Assembly (NCBI RefSeq): GCF_008639165.1
Contig: NZ_CP029197.1
Span: forward strand, 2,232,001 to 2,296,000
DNA length: 64,000 nucleotides
Direction: 5' to 3'
Source of the DNA: Streptomyces venezuelae ATCC 10712
Lineage (GTDB): Bacteria; Actinomycetota; Actinomycetes; Streptomycetales; Streptomycetaceae
The notes under the pieces are model-generated. The model did no database searches. It had not been told where the DNA came from and saw only the letters and a list, made by a program, of their open reading frames with translations. Numbering within the stretch: position 1 is the stretch's first letter; every line of letters begins with the position of its first letter. The position numbers and the translations under genes are program-made. Positions 45,323 to 53,231 of the stretch are shown here, piece after piece.

Positions 45323-46081
45323 GTGACTGACCAGGACAGCGCTCGTCGGCCCAAGTACCAGCGCATCGCCGATGAGTTGAGAACCGCGATCCAGTCAGGC
45401 GCCTTCGCGCCGGGCGACCGGCTCCCCGGCGAGAACGACCTCATGACCACCTACGCCGTGGCCCGCATGACGGCCCGCCAGGCCCTCTCCGTCCTCCGCA
45501 ACGAGGGGCTCGCGGAGGCGCGCAAGGGCGCCGGGGTCTTCGTCCGGGTCTTCCGTCCGCTGCGGCGCCGGGGCATCCCGCGCCTGGCCGGGGACCGGTG
45601 GGGGAACGGGCGCTCCGTCTGGTCGGCGGACGTGGAGGACCGGGAACTGGTCGTGGACCAGATCGAGGTGGGCGAGACGGAGGCCGGCGCGCGGGTCGCG
45701 GGGGCGCTGAACCTGGCACCGGGCGCGCCCGTCTGCGTCCGCAGCCGCAGGTTCGTCCTCGACGCCAAGCCGGTCCTGCTGTCGGTCTCGTACCTGTCGG
45801 CGGAGTTGGTGCGCGGTACGCCGATCACCGAGCCGGACACGGGACCGGGCGGAACCTACGCGCGGCTCGCCGAACTGGGGCACGGGCCGGTGCGGTTCCG
45901 CGAGGAGATCCGCTGCCGGATGCCGACGGCGGACGAGTCGGAGCGGCTGGCCCTGGAGTTCGGCACGCCGGTGGTGCTGATCGGGCGCACGGCGTTCACC
46001 GGCCCGGGGGTGGCGGTGGAGCTCAACGAGATGACGCTGGACTCGTCGTCGTACGTCCTGGAGTACGACTTCGACGCGTGA
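45323..46081 (+). CDS. GntR-family (HutC-type) transcriptional regulator
   Basis: A 252-residue regulator. YQRIADELRTAIQSGAFAPG begins the winged helix, with LPGENDLMTTYAVARMTARQ and LRNEGLAEARKGAGVFV completing it. The C-terminal half is the UTRA/chorismate-lyase-like effector domain (VCVRSRRFVLDAKPVLLSVS, FREEIRCRMP, VVLIGRTAF). The effector is unknown. GTG 45323 fits the GAAGGGAG SD; the long upstream frame is a shadow. Confidence 0.92.
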   Translation: MTDQDSARRPKYQRIADELRTAIQSGAFAPGDRLPGENDLMTTYAVARMTARQALSVLRNEGLAEARKGAGVFVRVFRPLRRRGIPRLAGDRWGNGRSVWSADVEDRELVVDQIEVGETEAGARVAGALNLAPGAPVCVRSRRFVLDAKPVLLSVSYLSAELVRGTPITEPDTGPGGTYARLAELGHGPVRFREEIRCRMPTADESERLALEFGTPVVLIGRTAFTGPGVAVELNEMTLDSSSYVLEYDFDA

Positions 46082-46102
46082 CGCCGAAACCGGGACGGGG
46101 TG

Positions 46103-46747
46103 CTAGGGACGGGCTCCAGGCGCACCCTCGGGCGCCTCCTGGGACACTTCACCGGCCCTCACGACGGTCACGGCCTTCACGGCCTTCACGGACTCGACAG
46201 CCTCCACGGCCTCCACGGCCTCCACGGTTTCGGCGGCCCGCGCGGCCGGAAGCCCCTGCTGCACGTCGGCACTGACCTGACCGCCGAGGGTCATGACGTT
46301 CAGGGTGGCGGAGTTCTCGTTGGCGATGGCCTTCTCCACCCGGGCGACGAGCGTCTGGAACGCCTCCCGCCTGGACAGCCCGTGATACGGCCCCACACGC
46401 GCCTCGAAGTAGACCCGCTCGTGCCCGAGCAGCTGCTCGGTCGACCGGTAGTTCTTCCACTGCTCGCGGTAGCGGTAGACGCTCTCCAGGGAGATGGCGG
46501 CGACGACCACGACACTCAGCACGGTGGCGGTGACCCGCGCGAACCCCAGGTCGAGGTTGACGAACACGGGCACGAGCGCCCCGCCGACCACGGACACGGT
46601 CCGCATCCGCAGGTGCATCGCCTTCATCCGCGTCGCCTTGACGTCGTACCACTCCTGGTACTGCGAGACCCGCGTCTCGACGTACCGCTGCGGCGTCATC
46701 TCACCGCCCTGCACCCCGGATCCGGGCGCGTCCCCCACCTCAGCCAT
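46103..46747 (-). CDS. DUF4231 (SLATT-like) two-TM protein
   Basis: A 214-residue protein. The N-terminal soluble helix (VETRVSQYQEWYDVKATRMK) is followed by two TM segments (VVGGALVPVFVNLDL and VTATVLSVVVVAAISLE) and a cytoplasmic helix (YREQWKNYRSTEQLLGHE). SLATT-type proteins are predicted pore-forming effectors in nucleotide-activated systems, but this copy stands alone. A 9-bp repeat encodes VEAVEAVEA near the C-terminus. Confidence 0.85.
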   Translation of the reverse strand: MAEVGDAPGSGVQGGEMTPQRYVETRVSQYQEWYDVKATRMKAMHLRMRTVSVVGGALVPVFVNLDLGFARVTATVLSVVVVAAISLESVYRYREQWKNYRSTEQLLGHERVYFEARVGPYHGLSRREAFQTLVARVEKAIANENSATLNVMTLGGQVSADVQQGLPAARAAETVEAVEAVEAVESVKAVKAVTVVRAGEVSQEAPEGAPGARP

Positions 46748-46906
46748 ACCCCGGAGTACACCGGCCTTGTCGGTCCCCCGTCAACCGCGATCCAGCCGCC
46801 CAGGGGTGCGGTCGCCCGCCGGCCCGTCCCTGACAGGTGCGAGCCTGGTCACGGCGCTAACCTGGACCGTAGAGGGGAATGACGCCACCCGGCTAAGGAG
46901 CACGTC

Positions 46907-47206
46907 ATGCCCATGAACGTGAAGGGGCGTTGGGGCCTGGCCCAGAGCAACGGGCTGACGATCAACCTGTCTCTCACCCAGGACGGCGGTTCCTTCTCCG
47001 GCGAGGCGGAAATCGACGCCTCCGGCGTCCAGACCACGGAACCCGTGGCGGGCACGGTCACCGACAAGGACATCACGTTCGAGATCGGCTCCGTCCACTA
47101 CCTGGGAACCTTCACGCAGGGACGCCCGCACGGCCTGTCGATCGACTTCGCCGACGCGGTCAAACAGTCCACCTGGTTCGCCCCGAAAACCTTCAGCCGC
47201 CTGTAG
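46907..47206 (+). CDS. Small beta-barrel-like protein, unknown family
   Basis: A 99-residue protein made of alternating strands (RWGLAQSNGLTINLSLTQDG, SFSGEAEIDASG, ITFEIGSVHYLGTF). It has the look of lipocalin/avidin-type folds and lacks a signal peptide. CTAAGGAG SD is strong. Tail-to-tail overlap with the next gene. No function known. Confidence 0.72.
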   Translation: MPMNVKGRWGLAQSNGLTINLSLTQDGGSFSGEAEIDASGVQTTEPVAGTVTDKDITFEIGSVHYLGTFTQGRPHGLSIDFADAVKQSTWFAPKTFSRL

Positions 47207-47819
47207 CCGGCGCCGGCCGGCACTGCGGATGGCGGCAGTCGTCGCTCCGTCGATGCATGCGCCGCAGATCCTGCAGAGCGGCAACCGGGAACGGGTGCAT
47301 CATCCACATCTCCTGGTACCCCTCCTCACCGTGCTCCCGCAGTACTGTCTCGGCGGCCTCCATCACGGCGTGGCACAGCACGGTACGGGGCTGGGTCGAG
47401 CTCCAGAGAAGAACACCGCCCGTCTCGTCGGACGAGCCCCAGGTCGTTCCCCCGTCCGGGAACTCGAAGACGGCGATGCCGACATCCGCCCCCTGGCGCC
47501 GGAGCAGCCACCTCACCTCCATGGGCTCGCAATCGAACGAGAAGCGTTCACCGGACGAGCCTCCGTAGAGCCCGGTCATGGCGTACAGCAGGTCGGCGAG
47601 GGCGTCCGTGCAGTAACCGACATGGGCCCCGTGCTCCGAAGCACCATCGCCGATCCGATACGTGGCACCCCCGACACCGACCAACTCCCAGCTGAACCGC
47701 AGACCACCTGCCACCTTCACCCCTCCCCGAGTTGGTCCGGCATTGAGCGCGAGAACGACATTCTCGATCACCTCGAAGCCCTCCTCGCCGGAGGGCTCCA
47801 CCCCGAGCCACCCACGCAC
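47193..47819 (-). CDS. Soluble protein of unknown family, probably 5'-truncated
   Basis: About 209 residues from GTG 47819. Conserved-looking strands and helices (RFSWELVGVGGATYRIGDGA, TDALADLLYAMTGL, VEVRWLLRRQ-like) continue convincingly to the stop. Coding character begins slightly further upstream at PLEAFEAEV, where the codon before is GTA, not GTG, so the native start may be lost. The type resembles immunity or SUKH-neighbour proteins, but this is not certain. Confidence 0.6.
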   Translation of the reverse strand: MRGWLGVEPSGEEGFEVIENVVLALNAGPTRGGVKVAGGLRFSWELVGVGGATYRIGDGASEHGAHVGYCTDALADLLYAMTGLYGGSSGERFSFDCEPMEVRWLLRRQGADVGIAVFEFPDGGTTWGSSDETGGVLLWSSTQPRTVLCHAVMEAAETVLREHGEEGYQEMWMMHPFPVAALQDLRRMHRRSDDCRHPQCRPAPATGG

Positions 47820-47839
47820 CTCCGCCTCGAACGCCTCCA

Positions 47840-47990
47840 GAGGTACGCGTCGGTTTCGCCGAGCGGCACGCCGAGGCGCTCTACCGCCTGGACCAGGAGA
47901 AGTTCGGCACCCTGCCGGTGGTCGCTCGTAAGGCCGCCACCGCTGCACGACCCGGGGAACGGGCTCAGGCGACAAGCCCTCCCGCCGCTG
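47840..47990 (+). pseudogene. Gene fragment on the plus strand
   Basis: The plus strand reads VGFAERHAEALYRLDQEKFG, then TLPVVARKAA, which looks like a real helical coding end, but has no start and runs into the hairpin at 47978. It abuts the damaged 5' end of the minus-strand gene, so a recombination junction lies near 47840. Confidence 0.4.
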
Positions 47991-47999
47991 GCGGGAGGG
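47978..47999. terminator. Terminator hairpin
   Basis: CCCTCCCGCC and GGCGGGAGGG flank a 2-nt loop, 24 bp beyond the stop of the PASTA lipoprotein gene on the minus strand. Confidence 0.75.
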
Positions 48000-48022
48000 A
48001 TGTTCGTCGTACTCAGCAGCCT

Positions 48023-48655
48023 CTACGGGCAGTCCTCACCGAACTTGACGACCAGGAACTCGACGGGCTGTCCGTTGAGTGCAGCACCCGGCGACGGGGT
48101 CTGGCCGCACACCTGCCAGTTGGACTCCATCAGGACCATTCGCCCCTCGGCCGTGGCGTCGGTCGCGGTGATGGACGTGCTGGAGTCGAGGGCCGCCCGA
48201 GCGGCCTTCATCGACTTACCGGTGAAGTCCGGCATCTTCCCTTCGGCGGTGGAGGGCGCCTCGCCCTCCTTCGCCGGGCACGTCTCTTCCAGCTTCACGG
48301 CCCCGAAGTCGAGGACGGTGCTGGTGGCCGTCGTCACGCCGGCCGGGGGGTTCTGGTTGCACACCTTCCAGTTCCTGTCGAAGGCTTGCATGCGGCCGCG
48401 GCCGAGCGCGTCGTGAGAGGTGAGGCCGTAGAAGCCCCGTTCCTGCGCCGCGTCTTGAGCGGACTGCAGGCCCATGCCGACGAAGTTCGGCACGATGGCC
48501 TTCTTGGCCTTGGCAGGTTTGCTGGTCGTGGGGGCCGCCGTCGTCGTCGGGGCGGCGGGCGCCGATGGTGCCTTGGAGTCGTCGGAGGGCTGGCAGGCGA
48601 CGGCGCCGCTCAGCGTGACGCAGAGCACGGCAGTGGTGAGCATGCGGGTTCGCAC
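48023..48655 (-). CDS. Lipoprotein with two PASTA-like domains
   Basis: A 210-residue protein. GTG 48655 (GGGGGGAA SD) gives a signal peptide with SGAVAC lipobox, then a Ser/Thr/Pro/Lys linker. Two repeats follow: IVPNFVGMGLQSAQDAAQER..WKVCNQNPPAG and KMPDFTGKSMKAARAALDSS..WQVCGQTPSPG. Both fit the PASTA fold, here with a conserved Cys each. PASTA domains bind peptidoglycan fragments. A role as wall sensor is likely but no kinase partner is adjacent. Confidence 0.85.
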   Translation of the reverse strand: MRTRMLTTAVLCVTLSGAVACQPSDDSKAPSAPAAPTTTAAPTTSKPAKAKKAIVPNFVGMGLQSAQDAAQERGFYGLTSHDALGRGRMQAFDRNWKVCNQNPPAGVTTATSTVLDFGAVKLEETCPAKEGEAPSTAEGKMPDFTGKSMKAARAALDSSTSITATDATAEGRMVLMESNWQVCGQTPSPGAALNGQPVEFLVVKFGEDCP

Positions 48656-48778
48656 GGGTTCCCCCCGGTGGTGCCGACACAGACGCTCAAGGTAGCCCAC
48701 CGCAAACAATGCGTGAACGACCTGCACCAGACCGTGACCGTGCGCCAGGCCTAGGCACTGCAGGAGCCGGTCGGGCCC

Positions 48779-48964
48779 TTAAGCCGCGAGCTCCTGCTTG
48801 ACCTGCACCGCCTCGGTCCAGGCGGCCACGAGTACCTGATAGATCCGCTGCTCGTCCGCCGTCAGTGGCCGCTGCTCCTCGCCGGCGCGTACCCAGAGGG
48901 TACGGATGGCGTCATTGAGCGCGGCAGGGCCAGGGGCCTCTCTGTGCAGGCGGGTATCAGACAT
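48779..48964 (-). CDS. 61-residue helical protein
   Basis: A short soluble protein (MSDTRLHREAPGPAALNDAI, RTLWVRAGEEQRPLTADEQR, YQVLVAAWTEAVQVKQELAA). It is the last chromosomal gene before the attachment site. Function unknown. Confidence 0.6.
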   Translation of the reverse strand: MSDTRLHREAPGPAALNDAIRTLWVRAGEEQRPLTADEQRIYQVLVAAWTEAVQVKQELAA

Positions 48965-49060
48965 GCCTTCCAGCGTAGGCGCCAGGTCCGACAGACCCAG
49001 CACTCCACGAGCGTGGGATCCGACACGGCCATCCCGGGAGCGCCGCTGGAGAAAACCAGA

Positions 49061-49094
49061 AGGCCCAGGTCGAGCAACGCTCTGACCTGGGCCT
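49061..49094 (-). terminator. Terminator hairpin after the tRNA-like sequence
   Basis: AGGCCCAGGTC and GACCTGGGCCT form an 11-bp stem; on the minus strand it is followed by TCTGGTTTTC. Confidence 0.7.
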
Positions 49095-49120
49095 ACGGTG
49101 ACCTTCTGCGAGGTCAACAC

Positions 49121-49201
49121 GGTGGGCGCGGACGGTTTCGAACCGCCGACATCTGCTTTGTAAGAGCCGGGTTACCGTGGCCCTGACCTGCAACCATGCC
49201 C
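49121..49201 (-). tRNA. tRNA-Val-like 3' half: putative attL of the prophage
   Basis: On the minus strand the segment from the anticodon loop (TTACAAAGCAG, anticodon UAC, plus 49160-49162) through the T-arm (GGCGGTTCGAAACCGTC) and acceptor (CGCGCCCA) is a good tRNA 3' half. The 5' half (to 49201) does not fold: the acceptor has an A-C mismatch, the anticodon stem a G-A mismatch and the D-arm is absent. The integrase gene follows 11 bp later. This fits a tRNA split by integration, with the 5' half now replaced by element DNA and the intact tRNA expected at the far end. Confidence 0.6.
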
Positions 49202-49211
49202 ACCACAGAGA

Positions 49212-50504
49212 TCATTTAGGGGAATCCTGGGGGCTGGGCTCCGCCGGGGGCCAGATCTCCGTCCACCCGAGCGCCCGCATCGCGCGCTCGTAGATCTCCT
49301 GCAGCCCTTCCAGTCTCTCACGCCGCATCTCCGGAGTGGGGTGCTGGTAACGGCCCTTGATGCCCGGGTACTTGTGCCCGGCCTGCTCGAACTCCAAGAT
49401 CGGCTTCACCCCGATCTGCGCCTGGTATGTGTCGTGCGTATGCCGCATCGCCCTCATAGTGAGGCCCGGCATGATCGGCTCCCACCCCTCCCGCTGCGCG
49501 TGCCCGCGAACCGCCGGCGCCGCAGCCCTCCCACCGCTTACCGGCTTCATCACCTGCCGCCCGAAGTTGCCGCGCCTCCAGAACGCGCCGGACCGCGTCA
49601 TGAAGAGCTGCGGCGTCTTCACATTCTCGAGATGCTGGTGCAGCAGCACCTCTAGGAAAGGCGGCACATCGATCCGCCGGTTGGACTCCCTCGTCTTCAC
49701 CGGCTCCAGCGCGAGCACAAGAGGGCCCTTGCTGCCGTCAGGAAGGCGCTCCTGGTACTCGGCAACCTCCTCGACCACCCGCAGCACCTTGCACTCGAAG
49801 AGGCCGCCGTCGTAGTGCTCGCTGCGAGTCAGCAGGGCGTTGTCGCGGTGAAGGCCGATGCTCTCGCCCCACCGCAGCCCCGTGAAGGCGACCGTGAGGA
49901 TGTGCATGCCGTCGAGAGGCCCGGCCCGGCGTGCGAGCTGAAGAACGACCTCCGGCGGCGCGTACTGGTTGCCCTTGGCCTCCTCCTTCGCCTGCAGCGC
50001 CTCCTTGGCCGCGGCGGTTCGTCGGCGTCTCCGGCCGGCCAGCGGGTTCACCAGCAAGTGCTTGGCATCCACGGCGCCGTTGAGGATCGTCGACATCAGG
50101 GACAGTGCGTGGGTGACGGAGACGTCGTCGATCGCCAGGGCGTTGGCCCACGACTCTGCTTCGTACCAGGTGATCTGGGACATCGGCACGTTCCCCCAGC
50201 GGGGGAAGATGACCGCTTCGAGGCGGTCCCAGCGCCGGGCCGTCGTCGTGCCTCGGGGCGCCTGCCCCTTCATCCATTCCCGGGCCCAGGAACCGAACGT
50301 CCGCTGCATGAGGCTGGGGTCGATCCAACGGCCCGTCCGAATCGCGGCCTCCTGGGCGTTGCCCCAGTCCTCGGCCGTCTTCTTCGTGGGGAATCCAGAT
50401 GCGGTCCCCTTGGTCCCGTCGGGCTTCTTGTAGACGGCCTTCCAGGTGAACTGCTTGGTCTGCTTGCCGTTGCGGACCTTGTAGACCTTCTCCGCGTAGG
50501 CCAT
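49212..50504 (-). CDS. int: Phage-type tyrosine integrase
   Basis: A 430-residue tyrosine recombinase. An N-terminal arm-binding domain (QFTWKAVYKKPDGTKGTASG) and a SAM-like core domain precede the catalytic part: FTGLRWGESIGL (Arg I), LTMRAMRHTHDTY (box II) and EQAGHKYPGIKGRYQHPT (His and nucleophile Tyr). Box II has Arg where HxxR His is usual. ATG 50504 is chosen for its AGGAGG SD. It sits next to the tRNA-like att site, as expected for site-specific integration. Confidence 0.95.
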   Translation of the reverse strand: MAYAEKVYKVRNGKQTKQFTWKAVYKKPDGTKGTASGFPTKKTAEDWGNAQEAAIRTGRWIDPSLMQRTFGSWAREWMKGQAPRGTTTARRWDRLEAVIFPRWGNVPMSQITWYEAESWANALAIDDVSVTHALSLMSTILNGAVDAKHLLVNPLAGRRRRRTAAAKEALQAKEEAKGNQYAPPEVVLQLARRAGPLDGMHILTVAFTGLRWGESIGLHRDNALLTRSEHYDGGLFECKVLRVVEEVAEYQERLPDGSKGPLVLALEPVKTRESNRRIDVPPFLEVLLHQHLENVKTPQLFMTRSGAFWRRGNFGRQVMKPVSGGRAAAPAVRGHAQREGWEPIMPGLTMRAMRHTHDTYQAQIGVKPILEFEQAGHKYPGIKGRYQHPTPEMRRERLEGLQEIYERAMRALGWTEIWPPAEPSPQDSPK

Positions 50505-50554
50505 GGTGCCTCCTCGCTTGATCCCCTGATCCAATCCTGGACCACGAAACTGAC

Positions 50555-50761
50555 TCAGTGGCAGGGCTTGGCGGTAGCGAGAGACGGATTACCGGGCCGG
50601 GCACCGAGCGCGCGGTTGACGGCAGTCGCACCGGCGTCGGTGAGCCGGCCTTGATGGGTGAGGGATCTGTCGGCGTACACGAGGGTGTGGGCCTCACGGG
50701 AGTCCACCCACACCGATACTCCGAGCGGCAGATCGTCGACGCAGAAGACATGGACACACAT
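50555..50761 (-). CDS. Small prophage protein upstream of integrase
   Basis: A 68-residue protein (MCVHVFCVDDLPLGVSVWVD, then REAHTLVYADRSLTHQGRLT). Similar short genes sit beside integrases in Streptomyces elements; the role is unknown. 50 bp upstream of the integrase, same strand. Confidence 0.6.
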   Translation of the reverse strand: MCVHVFCVDDLPLGVSVWVDSREAHTLVYADRSLTHQGRLTDAGATAVNRALGARPGNPSLATAKPCH

Positions 50762-50868
50762 CGGCACCCCACTTGTCCGATTGGTGGCCCCCAACGTCAG
50801 CGCTCAGTCATGCAACCACACTTTTGAGTCACATGTGGATGGATTGCAAAAAGCGATCTCAACTCCTG

Positions 50869-51372
50869 CTACGAGGGGTCCGGTTCGTCCCGATAGTCGA
50901 TCTCGAGCAGCTGCCCCTGCGCCTTCCGCCAGGCTTCGAGACTGCGCTCGATCTCCGCCAGACTGGCCCCCGGCTTGCCTTTCACGACGACGACCATGCT
51001 GGCGTCGTCGCCAAGCGGGATGACCGCGGTGTCGAGCAGGTCACCCTTGCCCTTGAGTTCGTGGACGATCCGCAGCGGCAGCCCCGCGTCGACCGGAGGG
51101 CCAGTTTCCGGCGCGGGCGCGGCAATCTCCTTGAAGGTGGGCTCACCTCCGGCGAGGACGGCTTCAACGGATCCCTCCGCCCAGCCGACGCGGGTCGCGT
51201 AGGCGCGGATGCTGGGAGTGGGCTTCTTGTACTCGTTGCCGGCCTCGATGAGCTGGATGACAGAGCGGCCGACGCCGATCTCTTCCGCCATCTCTTCCTG
51301 CGTCAGGGAGACGGCGGCGGCCCTGCGAGCGTCTCGCAGTGCCTTTCCGAGGCGGGTCCAGTCCAGGTCCAT
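50869..51372 (-). CDS. XRE-type phage repressor (cI-like)
   Basis: A 167-residue regulator. N-terminal HTH (LGKALRDARRAAAVSLTQEE, MAEEIGVGRSVIQLIEAG) and a C-terminal domain with strands (VVVVKGKPGASLAEIERSLE). No LexA-type Ser/Lys protease motif is seen. Divergent from a second small HTH gene, so it is the likely lysogeny repressor. The frame stays open upstream; ATG 51372 is a moderate choice. Confidence 0.82.
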   Translation of the reverse strand: MDLDWTRLGKALRDARRAAAVSLTQEEMAEEIGVGRSVIQLIEAGNEYKKPTPSIRAYATRVGWAEGSVEAVLAGGEPTFKEIAAPAPETGPPVDAGLPLRIVHELKGKGDLLDTAVIPLGDDASMVVVVKGKPGASLAEIERSLEAWRKAQGQLLEIDYRDEPDPS

Positions 51373-51585
51373 GTGGTCATGATGCCCTAAGTCCATGCAA
51401 CCGCGAAGCCCACATCCCACGCCTTGACCTGCACTTAAGTAGACATTTCAAGCACCGGCGGTTGCAGGGGGCGCACTGGCATATGCGTCGAGCGGGCCTG
51501 TCACTGCGTGTCACGCATAGAATCCATGCATTGAATGTAGGCAGCTTGCTTGCGCACGTAGGGAGGCTGTGCGTACATTCTGGGT
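51373..51585. promoter_or_regulatory. Divergent control region between two HTH genes
   Basis: The perfect palindrome TGCGTGTCACGCA is at 51505-51517. A pair GAATGTA (51533-51539) and TACATTC (51574-51580) flanks the rightward start region. TTGACC at 51424 may be a -35 element. These are candidate operators of the lysogeny switch. Confidence 0.5.
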
Positions 51586-51795
51586 GTGACGCCAGACGGA
51601 CCCGCGATAAGGCGGGTACGCAGGGCCCAGAACATGAGCCTGCGCACCCTCCAGCAGCTGACCGGATTCGACCGCGGATACCTGTCCCGCATGGAACGTG
51701 GGCAGATTCGCAGGTCGGCGGACCACCGGGTCCGAACCATCGCCGACGCGCTTCAGGTGAAGCCCGCGGCCATCACCCAGGAGGAGAAGACGTGA
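51586..51795 (+). CDS. Small XRE HTH protein (cro-like)
   Basis: A 69-residue protein that is almost only a helix-turn-helix: RRVRRAQNMSLRTLQQLTGF, DRGYLSRMERGQIRRS, VRTIADALQVKP. The GTG start has a GTAGGGAGG SD region upstream. Divergent from the repressor. Its stop overlaps the next GTG. Confidence 0.82.
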   Translation: MTPDGPAIRRVRRAQNMSLRTLQQLTGFDRGYLSRMERGQIRRSADHRVRTIADALQVKPAAITQEEKT

Positions 51796-52109
51796 CCGCC
51801 CAGCCGGTGCAGAACAAGGCACGGAAGGCCACGCGAGCCGCCAAGTCCAAGCACCTTGTCAGCGTGGAAGCCGCCTCGACCACGGACCTCGCCGCGGTGG
51901 AGGCAGCCGAGAAGGCGGACCTCATCCGCTGGGACGCCGAGTACGTCGTCAAGGAGAAGCTCCTGCCGTACAGGAGCGCCCGGGTCCTCCGGGAGAAGTG
52001 CTACAAGCGCCAGGTCTTCCACCACAACGACGGCGGCCGGATCACCTTCAGCCCCATGTCGATCCGCGCCGAGCACGCGAGGACGCTCGTCGCTCCCCTC
52101 GCCGCCTAG
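51792..52109 (+). CDS. Possible excisionase / wHTH protein
   Basis: A 105-residue basic protein. After a Lys/Ala-rich N-terminus the segment EKLLPYRSARVLREKCYKRQ, followed by GGRITFSPMSIRAEHART, has the helix-turn-wing layout of AlpA/Xis-like proteins. Coupled to the cro-like gene (GTGA overlap). The recombination-directionality role is inference from place and fold. Confidence 0.5.
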   Translation: MTAQPVQNKARKATRAAKSKHLVSVEAASTTDLAAVEAAEKADLIRWDAEYVVKEKLLPYRSARVLREKCYKRQVFHHNDGGRITFSPMSIRAEHARTLVAPLAA

Positions 52110-52206
52110 CGGCTATGCGGGCCGACGCCGGGCTCCTACACCCGACGACCGGCCCTCCGAGATCCACCCCTCCACCGCAATCACCTGCGAGAGAGAAGAG
52201 GACCCC

Positions 52207-52422
52207 GTGTCCAGCAACGTTAACTCCCACCCGGTTAGCGCCGGGCTCACCTCCAAGTACCGGGACGCCGCCCAGGCCGCCCACGAGAAGCACTGCGGCC
52301 GCTGTCGCGCGGCCACCGAGGCCGCCGCCGACCGCCGTAGGGCGATCGGCCGCCTCAACCGCCTCGAGCACAAGCAGCTCGGCCTGATCCTCGACATGCG
52401 CACCGAGGCGGTCTCCCTGTGA
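52207..52422 (+). CDS. Small prophage protein with CxxC
   Basis: A 71-residue helical protein with HCGRCRAA, a zinc-binding-like pair. GAGAAGAG SD before GTG 52207. Its end overlaps the next GTG. Function unknown. Confidence 0.6.
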   Translation: MSSNVNSHPVSAGLTSKYRDAAQAAHEKHCGRCRAATEAAADRRRAIGRLNRLEHKQLGLILDMRTEAVSL

Positions 52423-52634
52423 ACACCCGCGACCTCACGAGTGTCCCCGTCCCCGCCCGCCGCGAGTATGGCGTCGCGATCCCGTTCGTCGACGTCGACG
52501 GCCCGAACGCCCTGATCGTCCGTACCGGAGCGAGCCGCAAGGCCATCACGAAGGCCGCCGCCGCGGAGGGCCCGCACGCCCTCGTGTACGAGCGCCACCT
52601 CGACTCCACCGTCTGGACGGAGGTGGCCCGGTGA
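52419..52634 (+). CDS. Small prophage protein, unknown
   Basis: A 71-residue protein (REYGVAIPFVDVDGPNALIV, then an Ala-rich helix). Coupled at both ends by GTGA overlaps. Confidence 0.6.
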   Translation: MNTRDLTSVPVPARREYGVAIPFVDVDGPNALIVRTGASRKAITKAAAAEGPHALVYERHLDSTVWTEVAR

Positions 52635-52879
52635 TCGCCCTCCCCTCCACCCAGGTGCCCGTCCCCGACGCGGTGGCCGTGATGATCGGCCGGCAGGTCC
52701 CCGAGCACGTGCTGGACGCCGAGATCAAGGCGACGAACCAGGCCTACGTCATCAGCCTCTGCCGGAAGCCGGAGTACGCCGAGGCCCGCGAGTACGCCCT
52801 CGCCGAACTGGCCCGCGCGAACAAGACGCTCGCCAAGTACAACCCCAAGCTCGCCGTCACCCCCGGGAGCGCGGCATGA
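52631..52879 (+). CDS. Small prophage protein, unknown
   Basis: An 82-residue helical protein (PDAVAVMIGRQVPEHVLDAE, ..EYALAELARANKTLAKYNPK). Translationally coupled chain continues. Confidence 0.6.
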   Translation: MIALPSTQVPVPDAVAVMIGRQVPEHVLDAEIKATNQAYVISLCRKPEYAEAREYALAELARANKTLAKYNPKLAVTPGSAA

Positions 52880-53037
52880 ACGCCCGCCAGGAACCGACGC
52901 GACGCGACGACCTGCCGGAACCCACGGGTGGGCAGTGCGGCTACAGCGACTACCACGACCCCCACGAGTGGGCCGATCAGCCGCACGTCTGGTGCCCCGG
53001 CCACAGCTACGGGACCGATGCCGAGGTGCCGGCATGA
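52876..53037 (+). CDS. 53-residue Cys/His protein
   Basis: ATG overlaps the previous stop. CGYSDYHDPHEW and HVWCPGH provide two Cys and several His, a likely single zinc site. Overlaps the next ATG. Confidence 0.6.
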   Translation: MNARQEPTRRDDLPEPTGGQCGYSDYHDPHEWADQPHVWCPGHSYGTDAEVPA

Positions 53038-53231
53038 CCGCCGCCGACAACGCCCGCCTGGACGTACCGCTCGCCGAACTGCTGGCGGCTCTCCGCCCCG
53101 GCTGTCTCGCCGAGCAGGCCCACCAGATGGACGCCCTCGACGCCGCGTTCGCCCGCCTCGCCTGCGAGCACGGCGACCGCTGCTCCACCGCCGACACGTA
53201 CCCCGACTGGACCCCTGGGAAGGCCGCATGA
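53034..53231 (+). CDS. Small prophage protein, unknown
   Basis: A 65-residue helical protein (VPLAELLAALRPGCLAEQAH, RLACEHGDRCSTADTYPDWT) with four Cys. ATGA overlaps on both sides. Confidence 0.6.
   Translation: MTAADNARLDVPLAELLAALRPGCLAEQAHQMDALDAAFARLACEHGDRCSTADTYPDWTPGKAA

Noticed and set aside
43928..46081. Very long open frame upstream of the GntR regulator
   Set aside because: It overlaps DedA and other genes in other frames and lacks codon bias before 45323; high-GC DNA gives such shadow frames.
49123..49201. Intact tRNA gene
   Set aside because: Only the 3' half folds; acceptor and anticodon stems carry mismatches and there is no D-arm, so it is listed as a tRNA fragment/att site.
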